DNA from: Porphyridium purpureum
Lineage: Eukaryota; Rhodophyta; Bangiophyceae; Porphyridiales; Porphyridiaceae
Direction: 5' to 3'
NCBI GenBank assembly: GCA_008690995.1
Contig: VRMN01000001.1
Coordinates: forward strand, 4,960,001 to 5,024,000
Length of the DNA: 64,000 nucleotides
Below the pieces are notes generated by a model. It did not search any database. It worked only from the letters and a program-made list of their open reading frames with translations, and was not told where the DNA came from. The position numbers and the translations under genes were made by a program. Of the stretch, positions 56,181-64,000 are shown piece after piece; position 1 is the stretch's first letter; each line of letters begins with the position of its first letter.

Positions 56181-56782
56181 GCGTCCGTTCTGTACATCCA
56201 CAACTGTACCGCTTCCAGGCGGCCAACAAATCGGTTCGAGCGGTTTAAACGGTTTCAGGTGGAAAGCGACATCGAGTCCAAGCCGGCAGATGGGAGGCTC
56301 ACTCGCACCAGGTTGATATATGTGCAGGCGTGTCTCAAGCTAGAGGATACATGGACACATGTTGTACGCTCGGTTATTTGCTCGCAACGACAGAGCATGC
56401 GGTGTCAAATTCGATGCCAAACAGACTGCCAGACAGCAACGCCGACTCAGTCAGGCACTCTGTCAGATTGTCAGTCAATCAGCCAATCAGTCGACGACCG
56501 CTCACTGTCTCACCGCCTCACCGCAAAGCTCGTGCTGCACGAGAGACGTGTCTCGCTCGGAGCTGCTCAGCAGTTGCGCAGGTTCGATATACACGGCGGG
56601 ACGTGGTACATATGCGCGCTATCCGATGCTTCTCGCACAGCGCTACACCACAGCTCGCGTACGACGCACATTAGCTCGTGTCGAAGCTCACCCAAGGAGA
56701 AAGGAGCGAGCTGAGCCCCTTACAGGCTCAGGAACAACAGCAAGAGGAAGCGAGTGCGAGAATACACCAAAATGCTGGCAAG
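56181..56782. other. Unassigned flank of the retrotransposon
   Basis: No supported gene. Imperfect CAGTCA/CAATCAG motifs recur around 56440-56500. Confidence 0.45.
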
Positions 56783-57044
56783 GAGCGAGCACGGGAGCGA
56801 GCACGGGAGTAAGCACGGGAGCGAGCACGGGAGCGAGCACGGGAGTAAGCACGGGAGCAAGCACGGGAGCAAGCACGGGAGCAAGCACGGGAGCAAGCAC
56901 GGGAGCAAGCACGGGAGCAAGCACGGGAACAAGCACGGGAACAAGCACGGGAACAAGCACGGGAACAAGCACGGGAACAAGCACGGGAGCAAGCACGGGA
57001 GCAAGCACGGGAGCAAGCACGGGAACAAGCACGGGAGCAAGCAC
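56783..57044 (+). repeat. 12-bp minisatellite (GAGCAAGCACGG)n
   Basis: About 21.8 units of a 12-bp repeat with variants GAGCGAGCACGG, GAGTAAGCACGG and GAACAAGCACGG. Variants are clustered (GAGCG/GAGTA at the start, a block of five GAACA later), as expected from local duplication. The unit length is a multiple of three and contains no stop, so it is open in several frames on both strands. Confidence 0.95.
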
Positions 57045-57088
57045 ATGCAGCCATTACCGGCGTACCGGCACTTGTCCAGCGGGACTGA

Positions 57089-57565
57089 ATGCCGGCAATG
57101 CTTGACATTCAAGCGGTCATGGTGAGCGTCGCACGTATTTTGGCCACGTGCTCTGAGCGTACCGAAAAGCTCCGCAAGTACAGCGGCGTCACGGAGCTGC
57201 ATGGTACAGGAAAGCTGGGAGTTGAGATCCGCTGAGATATGCTAGCGCGCACAAACGCCGAGGAAGAGACGACGCGTTTCAATGAAGAGGCATCGTCCGC
57301 ATGCGATGATTTAGTGGCCGCCAATCTCGACTAATGCTTCCACGAAGACGGCGCAGCGGACATGAAAGACTGTGTGCACATCACAATTGGCACAGAAAAG
57401 CATTTGGATTTACCGCCACTTCGTCATGCATTCCGCCACTGCAATCATCATTGCGTCGTGGCTCTCTGCTGCCAGAACATCGCAAACAACATCCCTACAT
57501 CCGAACCCCTCGACCTAGTCCGCCGACAGCAGCAGAAGAAAGTTGCTGCACGATCGGTGTGGTAA
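57089..57565 (+). pseudogene. Coding-like stretch with interrupted frame
   Basis: One frame reads like protein over about 480 bp but is interrupted twice. It begins MPAMLDIQAVMVSVARILAT, continues through a helical Glu-rich part (NAEEETTRFNEEASSACDDL) and ends in a segment with ADMKDCVHITIGTEKHLDLP. The last open part (57362-57565, 67 residues) has its own ATG and could be a separate small gene. I do not recognise a family and cannot tell whether it derives from a host gene or an element. It lies between the minisatellite and the delta-COP stop. Confidence 0.3.
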
Positions 57566-57736
57566 TTTCTGTGGACAGGCAAAAACGCCAGCATACGCGA
57601 GGCAGATAAACAAAGACGGCCTGGCGCCTCATACCACAAAAACTATTGTTGGTGGCCTCCCACCGAAAAACTGCATTCTCGCTTCCATGATCTCGAGGGA
57701 AGACGCTCCGCAATGTTGTTCCCCACGGACATTTAC

Positions 57737-59488
57737 TCAAGAAACAACGTACGACTCTGTCGACAGCAAGGCGTCCGCGCTAAACTTGGACGTTTCGCCC
57801 GACACCGCGGCGACGACGCTGGCTACGTGGACCGGAAGAAAAGTCGACTTGCTCGAAAAGGACACGTGCACCGGAAAGAACGCGTCTACGTTCCTCATGG
57901 CAATTCTAAACTCAAGCTGCCCGTTCCGGCTGGACGCATCAATCACGGGCACTTTCCATTCCACACACTGCGTACGTGCATTGAAGCCAAAGTCGCCTGT
58001 GTCCATTTCCACTACCTGGGGCGCAATGGAGCCCGACTGTGTGGGGATCGCGATCAAGACATCACGAAGCTCTTGCTGAGTTGTGAGCTCGTACTCAACA
58101 TTCACCTGACAGTCGCTGCCTGTGTCCGATGGCCAGCAGGTGATCATCAGAGGCACCAAACTCTCGTCCTTCGTGGTGGAGCGCCATCGAAGAATTGGAG
58201 TATTGCCCACGGGAAATGGACGACTCGGGTCCTTCAAACCCAACACGCTCTGCCCCGAGAAAAGCGACTTGTCTATGTTCGGATGAGTCTGTACTTGAAT
58301 GCCTGTCTGTGATCCGACCTGCACCGCGATGCGCACGGCAGCCTTGGATTCATCCGAGATTCTCAACATCAGATGTCCCTTAATATCCACGTTCTCGACT
58401 CCGCCGTCGCGATTCAACTGCACAGAGATTTTCTCCAGCGCGCTAAGATGCACGGCTTCTGTCGAGACGGCGAATACTGCCGGCGCGGCGGCACCACTGT
58501 CTCCTCCCGCGCGAGGACGCGGGGCTGTCGGCAGCGCCTCAACAACCTCGCCCTCGGCGCGCATCGCCGCCAGTAGTGTGTCCTGCTTGCGCGCCTTTCC
58601 CAGCGCCATGCCCTTGCCTGCCCCAGCAGACACGGCCGGTGCGCCCGACGTTGCCGACGAACCATACGGTGCCATCGTGGACGAAAATGACGCCGAGCTG
58701 ATCCCTGTTCGCGAAGTATTGCCCATGCTACCCATTCCGGCCATTCCTGGATTCATGCCACCGACGCCCATACCGCCTCCCATGTCCATCCCGGCCATGG
58801 CAGCTTGCTGCGCAGCGTACGACTCGCTCGAGATCCCAGTGCGCCCAGCAGACGAGGCACCTGGCGGCTTCGTAAGGCCAAGGTCTTTTGCCAGCCCGCC
58901 GAGCCCGGCGGTCTGCATCATCTTGCCAATCTCGCCACCGAACATTGCGAGCTTGTCGCCCTCCCCACGTTGTTGACGGATCGACGCGGCCTTGCGCTTT
59001 GCCTCTTCCTTGGCCTCCAGCATCTTGCTCTCCTCGATCATCTTTGCCAGGCGCTCCTCGTGCGAGTACATTTCCGTAAAGGTTGCAATTTGGCTCAGTC
59101 CAACGCTCTCCCGGCTGCCGCCCCAATTGACGACCTCATCAAACGAGCAAATGATCTCGAATGCGGCCTCCAGCACCGTGATCTCGTCGACGACACCATA
59201 CCGCGGCGAGTATTCGGGCAAAATCTTTCCCAGCAAACGCAGCGTCTCGAGATCTTCCAGAATGTTGCTTGCTTTGGTGGTGATCATGAGCACGTACAGC
59301 GACTCGACGGGCTGGTACACATATCGGACCGCGTCTGTCTCCACGTAAGTATGCTGCTGCTCGCTATCGATCAGTTTGGGGAATGCGGTCAGCAAGCCTT
59401 CAATGCGAACACGAGAGAAGTTGACATACTGCCGCGACACAAGCAGCTTCCCCGCCTTGGTCGTCACCGCGGCCGCCAGCACCGTCAT
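57737..59488 (-). CDS. ARCN1: Coatomer subunit delta (delta-COP)
   Basis: Subunit of the COPI coat that recruits coatomer to Golgi membranes and binds retrieval signals. 583 residues, ATG start (MTVLAAAVTTKAGKLLVSRQ). Residues 1-140 are the longin-like domain (VEGLLTAFPKL-type motif, YVYQPVESLYVLMITTKASN, ILEDLETLRLLGKILPEYSP). A charged helix (EERLAKMIEESKMLEAKEEA) and a Gly/Met-rich linker follow. From about 330 the mu-homology domain is seen (VHLSALEKISVQLNRDGGVE, IKGHLMLRISDES, QCVEWKVPVID, GQLEFRIA). Length is slightly over the 510 of animals because of the linker (GGGMGVGGMNPGMAGMGSMG). Confidence 0.95.
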   Translation of the reverse strand: MTVLAAAVTTKAGKLLVSRQYVNFSRVRIEGLLTAFPKLIDSEQQHTYVETDAVRYVYQPVESLYVLMITTKASNILEDLETLRLLGKILPEYSPRYGVVDEITVLEAAFEIICSFDEVVNWGGSRESVGLSQIATFTEMYSHEERLAKMIEESKMLEAKEEAKRKAASIRQQRGEGDKLAMFGGEIGKMMQTAGLGGLAKDLGLTKPPGASSAGRTGISSESYAAQQAAMAGMDMGGGMGVGGMNPGMAGMGSMGNTSRTGISSASFSSTMAPYGSSATSGAPAVSAGAGKGMALGKARKQDTLLAAMRAEGEVVEALPTAPRPRAGGDSGAAAPAVFAVSTEAVHLSALEKISVQLNRDGGVENVDIKGHLMLRISDESKAAVRIAVQVGSQTGIQVQTHPNIDKSLFSGQSVLGLKDPSRPFPVGNTPILRWRSTTKDESLVPLMITCWPSDTGSDCQVNVEYELTTQQELRDVLIAIPTQSGSIAPQVVEMDTGDFGFNARTQCVEWKVPVIDASSRNGQLEFRIAMRNVDAFFPVHVSFSSKSTFLPVHVASVVAAVSGETSKFSADALLSTESYVVS

Positions 59489-60698
59489 TCTTACTGACCT
59501 CCGAAACTACACCGCGACGTTTATTCCACCGCAGCCGTGCCGCACTCCGTGTCCGTGACCAAAACGAGCGGGAAATCGGAGCGAATCCAAAGAGTCCCAA
59601 CCGATCCGCTCGCCGATTCCCCTTGGCAGCCGCTTCCCGCGATGCACCTCCGTCTTCCCCCCGCCTTCCCCTCACGACCCTCTCCCGCCAGACCCTGCCC
59701 CGTTCTTCCCCCACGCGATCGCAACTCAACCTGGCGTTGCCCCTCTGTCTCACCACATGATACGCACCATCATCCTATACACACAACAACCTGTACTAAC
59801 ACGACTCCTCTAACACAGCGGCCTGCTTTAGCGGACACACAGAGACAGCTCTTCTTCCCAAACCGCGCGCATTCACATTCGTTTGTCATCTCTCCACACC
59901 CCGTAGTGTACCCACTAAGTACAGTCCGCGCATCACTGTACATCGATGCATGGCTGGAACCGCAAAGGTACACTGTCAGTGTCGTCTGTTTATCTCATCG
60001 GCGTGTCACACCAGTTTCAACCCTACCGCTTCTTAAATTAAGGGTTAGCTTTCTCAATTTTCGCTCCCCCCACCCCCCCATTTAATGGTTTCTCGGCGCA
60101 CGCGTTTGCGAATTCTGGGTCATCACGTCGCGGCGCGCAAAAAGGACACGGCGCGATCCTACTCAAAACGCGCGCGCGTTCTGCTTTTCTCTCTGTGTGT
60201 TCCAGGTTGTGTGTGTGTGTGTGGGTGTGTCCGCCAAGTGGGCGTGGAACGTGGAACACGAACGCGGCGCGCTTCTTGCGCAACCTGCTGCTGCTGCTGC
60301 TGCTGCTGCGACGCTGGCTGGAAGCCGTGCACGTGCCTGAGTGCGTGTGGTTTTATGAGGGCGCGGCGACGTCCGGCGACGTCCGGCTCAGCACGTCTGA
60401 TTTCTGAGCGGAGAAAACGAGTAGGGTCCAACAGGCCCCAAACCGATGTGGCGCGCTGTTCCGCGTGGACGTCACATCGCGCGATGCGCCCGAATCCGGC
60501 ACACACGTGATGCGATGAGCCGAGAAGGAGAGAAAGCAAAAGGGCGTGCGGCACGTGGAGCGGGCGTGACTCGAGAGCCGAGGGATGAAAAACAGGTTAT
60601 TTTTGGGGTGAGGTTGTGGGGGGGATGAAAGGACGCAAGGAGAAAGGACTGAAAGATGATGTGACCTGCCTTTGGTGGATGCGTGTGCGGGGGAGAGG

Positions 60699-60732
<34 letters not shown>

Positions 60733-60834
60733 ACGGGGTGGCTGGAGAGTGAGAGTGGCGTGTGGCGGGGGCTGGTGGACGCGGCACGCGGCTCGTGCTC
60801 GTGAGCGGCGACAGTGCTGCTGCGCCGCCCGCGC
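59489..60834. other. Divergent 5' region with telobox pair and microsatellites
   Basis: About 1.35 kb between delta-COP and the Clp-like gene. AACCCTA at 60019-60025 and TAAGGGTTAG at 60039-60048 are in inverted orientation. (CTG)8 at 60285-60308 and a GA tract at about 60691-60732. Open frames are composition-driven. No gene supported. Confidence 0.5.
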
Positions 60835-62112
60835 ATGGACGCCGCTGCGGGTTGCACAGAGGTTCTGCAGCAGTCGCCCGCGATAATGGCCAAGCCGGTG
60901 CTGAGGCCCAACCGAGGCAGAACGGCAAAGCTGAGGTTGAACTCGATGAGGCATAACCCGAACGTGCCGGAAGGGCTTGTGGATTTGCACGTGCTGGTGC
61001 GCTTTGAGAAATTCTCGCCAGTCATTTATGGGCGCGATGAGGAGGTCAAGCGCGCGCTCGTGGAGCTTCGGCAGGGACACAACGTGCTGTTGCTTGGCGC
61101 GCAGGGCGTCGGTATCAGCACGTTGCTCGGCGCCGTGGGCAAGTGCTTGCTGAATGTGCCGCGCGCTACCGCAAAGGCCTTCTCGCCGCGCGTCAGAATG
61201 GAGGCCGCGCCGACGACCGCCGCGTCCGGCACGCCCGCCGTGGTGTACAGGCTCGACCCTTTCGACATTGCAGCTCAGTGCAAGTGCTGGGGCAAGGCGC
61301 TGCACACGCTCACGAGCGCGCTCCGTTTCGTGGTCGAGGAGGCACAGAGCGAGCTGCAACGGTTGCACTCCAGCCGAAGAATCGTACTGTTGATGGATAA
61401 CTTTGACGTGTTGCATATGCTCGCGTCGACACCATGCGTATTCTGCTCTGAGCCGGACACGTGCACGGATGGTGCTCTGCGCACCGAATGTCTTGCGCTT
61501 TTTGACGAGCTGGTTGCGAGCGAGCAATGCCAGCTTGTGGTCGCAACAAATCCGCCAGCTTTGGAGCGCTACGTGACGCAGCCATCGCAGTTGATGGCGC
61601 ATTTCAAGTTGGTCCTCGTACGTGACATGACCCAGTCCGAGAGTTATGTCGCCATGCGGCAGCAAAAGGCGTGGCTGGAGCAAATGCATGGCGTCACGAT
61701 CAAGGATTCGGCTTTGAAGCACATCGCGTGTCTTGCACAGAAAGTGTCGCACGAGCACCTACCTGTGCGCGCCTTTCGGCTGCTGGAGCGCTGCTGCAAG
61801 CATTTGCATCGAGTCAGCATGGGCGAGTTTCTGATACTCACAGCCCACGATGTGGTGGACTGCGTCGCCCAGCTCACGCGCATGTCCGTCGAGAGTTTAG
61901 AGAATGAGATGGTCCGCATGGAGGCCGAAATGAAATTGTTCAAGGCGACCCGTCGAACTTCGGTGCTCAATTTTCAAGATTTGGCGCCGCCGAGCGGTTC
62001 ATCGCCTGGCAGCGCCATGTGTTTGCGAAAGGCTCCGACATACATGAATCTGTCCAACGTGGCCGACATGGGAGGGTCGCGAAACAAGCAGAACGCACAC
62101 ATCCGTGTGTGA
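60835..62112 (+). CDS. Clp-like single AAA protein with degenerate Walker A
   Basis: A 425-residue protein, first ATG at 60835. The core matches the first AAA module of ClpA/ClpB: FSPVIYGRDEEVKRALVELR, then HNVLLLGAQGVGISTLLGAV at the Walker A position, RRIVLLMDNFDVLHM at Walker B, an arginine-finger-region stretch ALERYVTQPSQLMAHFKLVL, and the family's closing helices (LEQMHGVTIKDSALKHIACL, LPVRAFRLLERCCKH). Walker A reads GVGIST where active Clp has GVGKT, and Walker B has DN in place of DE, so ATP hydrolysis is unlikely. There is no Clp N-domain, middle domain or second AAA module. The C-terminal 80 residues have no match. Plant SMXL proteins are other degenerate Clp relatives. Role unknown; a regulatory or scaffold protein is inference. 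Confidence 0.8.
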   Translation: MDAAAGCTEVLQQSPAIMAKPVLRPNRGRTAKLRLNSMRHNPNVPEGLVDLHVLVRFEKFSPVIYGRDEEVKRALVELRQGHNVLLLGAQGVGISTLLGAVGKCLLNVPRATAKAFSPRVRMEAAPTTAASGTPAVVYRLDPFDIAAQCKCWGKALHTLTSALRFVVEEAQSELQRLHSSRRIVLLMDNFDVLHMLASTPCVFCSEPDTCTDGALRTECLALFDELVASEQCQLVVATNPPALERYVTQPSQLMAHFKLVLVRDMTQSESYVAMRQQKAWLEQMHGVTIKDSALKHIACLAQKVSHEHLPVRAFRLLERCCKHLHRVSMGEFLILTAHDVVDCVAQLTRMSVESLENEMVRMEAEMKLFKATRRTSVLNFQDLAPPSGSSPGSAMCLRKAPTYMNLSNVADMGGSRNKQNAHIRV

Positions 62113-62381
62113 CGCGTTTCTGCGCGGGCTGTTTTCGAAGGCTCTTGTCCTTGGAGCTTGGGAAGACTTGTTTCGGCTGTTTGGCTTGCGAAAGGTGGCA
62201 GCAGACAAGCCGCTCACACAGATACACAGAAACACAGAGAAGACTGACATGTAGAGACAAAGGTAGTGTTCCAGTAGTGATAGAATGCAACAGAAGTAGT
62301 TTGTAGAGGCCTTTTGATACCCACTAATCAATAAATATGCACTAAAACCTCAACGTGGCCGGTTCGAAACTCGGGGCCTGG
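62113..62381. terminator. Convergent 3' region with AATAAA
   Basis: AATAAA at 62330-62335 in plus orientation lies 218 bp after the Clp-like stop and may be its poly(A) signal. No gene seen. Confidence 0.4.
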
Positions 62382-64000
62382 TCAGGAGTCCTGGAAGACA
62401 TATGCATCCCGCCCCTTTTTGAGCAGAAAGCCCTGGTGATTCACATTCTCAAGCACCTCGTGGAACGCAGAATTCACTACCCCCAAGCGCTCCGCAATCA
62501 CTTTTAGCTCGTCCACTTCGAACAAGGTGCTTTCACGAAGCGCAACCTGCTGCCTCAGCGCGTCAACAAACCAACGAACTTTCTTACCTTTCCCAGGGGC
62601 GCGCTTGTTGCCGTTTGAGTCGAGACCGCAAGCACCAAACTGGGGATCGAACGCCCGCTTCGCGTACTGTGTAATTTCAATAACATCTTCGGCATCTCGC
62701 GCAGTCACCACGGTTCTAAACTCACTGCGTGCGCGCGCTTGGGCGAGCCGCACGATACTCTCGAGCTGCCGCGTTGTGACTGGAGTGGATATCTCGCTGT
62801 GGGACATCTCCTTACGGGATGCATCCCTCAATCCAAGCCAGTACTGCTTTAGCAAGACTTTAGCATTGTGGCTAAGTTTCGGATGAACGTGCCGCCGTGC
62901 GTACGCGATGTATCCGCGCAGAAAGGCCGGATTGAGCGCTCGCCCTTCTCCCCCCGCAGTACATTCGTAGTCTGCCAGTCGCTGCGAGAGCGGCTGAGAC
63001 GGCGCGGTCGTGGTCAATGACGTAGCCGCTTCTGCTCCTACCCTTACCACTTTGGGGTCGACGTTCCGACGCATAGGCGATCGGTCTAACCGACTGCGCT
63101 TGAAAGATGGTTGCGTTGCACTAGGCTGTCCAAAGCGCGCGGCCACGTGTGCAGAGACCAACTGATCTCGTCGTTTGTCTGGCTCGTCAAGCATAATAAA
63201 AATCAGGTCGAACCGGGACAACACGGGTGAAGGGATTTTCAAATTCTCAACCACAGACTTGCCCGAGTGATAGTGTCCAAATGCCGGGTTTGCAGCGGCA
63301 ATCACGCTCGTGCGCGCAGAGAGCGTCGCCAGAATACCGGCCTTTGCCACCGAGACGCTCTGTTGCTCCATGGGCTCAAGCAGCGAGCTCAGATCGGCAC
63401 TCATCTTATCAAATTCATCAATGCAACACACGCTTTCGTCGGCGAGCACAAGCGCACCCGCTTCTAGGGCGAATTCGCCAGTCACGCCGTCGCGGCCGAC
63501 CATAACAGTGAGCCCAGCCGTTGTGCTCGAGTTACCAGACACAAACACACCGCGCGGCGTTAGACTTGATACAGATCGAAGCATCTGTGATTTACCAAGC
63601 CCTGGATCGCCGACAAGCAGGCAGTGAATACTCGTCCGCACTGACACGCGGTCCTTGTCCGCGCTTTGCTCGCCCCCCACCGAACCCCCAAAGAGTGCAA
63701 GCAGGAGCCCAGCTTTCACCATCTCATGTCCAAAAATAGTCGGGCACAGCGAGCTCACAAGCTGCGCAAAAAGATCTCGATGCGAATGGCGGAGCGCAAG
63801 GTACTGCCTTTCTTCTTGCTGTGTCAGACTGAGGTCCAAATCCAATTTTTGGCTTTGATCACGATTAGCATCGGCCGTGCGCTCCGCGGAGCGCTGATTC
63901 AGAATAGAATTGGCCTCTAGGTAAATGTCATACAGACCTTGCTTCTTCCCTGTCGGTGCATCAGCATCCACGCCCAGTAGACGCACGATGCCGGCTACCT
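62382..64000 (-). CDS. MCM8: MCM8 helicase, C-terminal part (runs off window)
   Basis: Minichromosome-maintenance ATPase that with MCM9 acts in homologous-recombination repair and fork restart. Only the C-terminal ~539 residues are in the window; the frame is open to position 64000 and the start codon lies beyond it. The MCM core is complete: LCPTIFGHEMVKAGLLLALF, Walker A GDPGLGKSQ, VSGNSSTTAGLTVMVGRDGV, Walker B CCIDEFDKM, sensor NPAFGHYHSGKSV and arginine finger LSRFDLIFIML. The segment FALEAGALVLADESVCC and the closing winged-helix part (NHQGFLLKKGRDAYVFQDS) match MCM8 more closely than MCM2-7. Linkers with Ser/Arg-rich sequence near residue 290 replace conserved spacing. Confidence 0.93.
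   Translation of the reverse strand, partial: VAGIVRLLGVDADAPTGKKQGLYDIYLEANSILNQRSAERTADANRDQSQKLDLDLSLTQQEERQYLALRHSHRDLFAQLVSSLCPTIFGHEMVKAGLLLALFGGSVGGEQSADKDRVSVRTSIHCLLVGDPGLGKSQMLRSVSSLTPRGVFVSGNSSTTAGLTVMVGRDGVTGEFALEAGALVLADESVCCIDEFDKMSADLSSLLEPMEQQSVSVAKAGILATLSARTSVIAAANPAFGHYHSGKSVVENLKIPSPVLSRFDLIFIMLDEPDKRRDQLVSAHVAARFGQPSATQPSFKRSRLDRSPMRRNVDPKVVRVGAEAATSLTTTAPSQPLSQRLADYECTAGGEGRALNPAFLRGYIAYARRHVHPKLSHNAKVLLKQYWLGLRDASRKEMSHSEISTPVTTRQLESIVRLAQARARSEFRTVVTARDAEDVIEITQYAKRAFDPQFGACGLDSNGNKRAPGKGKKVRWFVDALRQQVALRESTLFEVDELKVIAERLGVVNSAFHEVLENVNHQGFLLKKGRDAYVFQDS

Noticed and set aside
56783-57044. Possible CRISPR array
   Set aside because: The repeats are contiguous 12-bp units without spacers, and the genome is eukaryotic.
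56688-57202. Minus-strand frames through the minisatellite (Cys-Ser-Arg-Ala and Pro-Cys-Leu-Leu repeats)
   Set aside because: They exist only because the 12-bp unit has no stop codon on either strand; nothing else supports them.
62355-62380. tRNA-like B box (GGTTCGAAAC)
   Set aside because: No A box, no T-arm stem and no cloverleaf around it.

Overview
The window looks like nuclear DNA of a unicellular red alga, most likely Porphyridium or a close relative. This is inferred from content, not from a database match. Most genes are single long exons with ATG starts. Several proteins have plastid-type N-terminal extensions in front of cyanobacterial-type domains (a DnaJ-type zinc protein, an ABA4/DUF4281 membrane protein, a DUF98 chorismate lyase, RimM). 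Alongside these are ordinary eukaryotic genes (delta-COP, CK2-beta, SUMO protease, EMC7, MCM8, GTPBP1) and algal/plant-type regulators (SHAQKYF-Myb, CCT, GATA). Genes are packed tightly on both strands, and the few introns I could place are short (59-212 bp).

Layout. 1.4-16 kb: regulators and small enzymes: a membrane RING-H2 protein, a Myb/MPN fusion, a C2H2 zinc-finger protein with His and Gln runs, a neuralized-type RING ligase, a CCT protein, an inositol-dehydrogenase-like enzyme and a VOC protein. 15.7-31.9 kb: a ZIP transporter divergent from a membrane-anchored potato-inhibitor-I protein, a duplicated multi-pass membrane protein, a RFD-bromodomain chromatin protein, two divergent plastid genes, chorismate lyase, cytidine deaminase, a GT61-like glycosyltransferase, an aminotransferase, RimM, a three-exon small gene and a type II membrane protein. 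32-50.5 kb: GATA factor, a secreted Cys-rich protein with a 10-nt first exon, a small spliced protein, a plastid membrane protein, CK2-beta, a Ulp1-type SUMO protease, a PPR protein, a second VOC protein, GTPBP1-like GTPase, a two-TM protein, EMC7, a plastid HEAT-repeat protein and a sulfotransferase-like protein.

50.77-56.18 kb is a whole-looking Ty1/copia LTR retrotransposon on the minus strand. Its two 302-bp LTRs read as identical and it has a 5-bp target duplication, so it is a very young insertion. It is followed by a 12-bp minisatellite and a coding-like stretch with an interrupted frame. 57.7-64 kb holds delta-COP, a degenerate Clp-like AAA protein and the C-terminal part of MCM8, which runs off the window.

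The genes do not form one pathway. Small functional groupings are the divergent plastid pair at 22 kb, the ubiquitin/SUMO and chromatin genes, and three type II membrane proteins that may act in the Golgi on the sulfated exopolysaccharide typical of such algae (inference). The least ordinary proteins are three domain combinations: SHAQKYF-Myb with an Abraxas-like MPN-minus domain, DNMT1-type RFD with bromodomain and a CFP1-like Cys motif, and a single Clp-type AAA module without the Walker A lysine.
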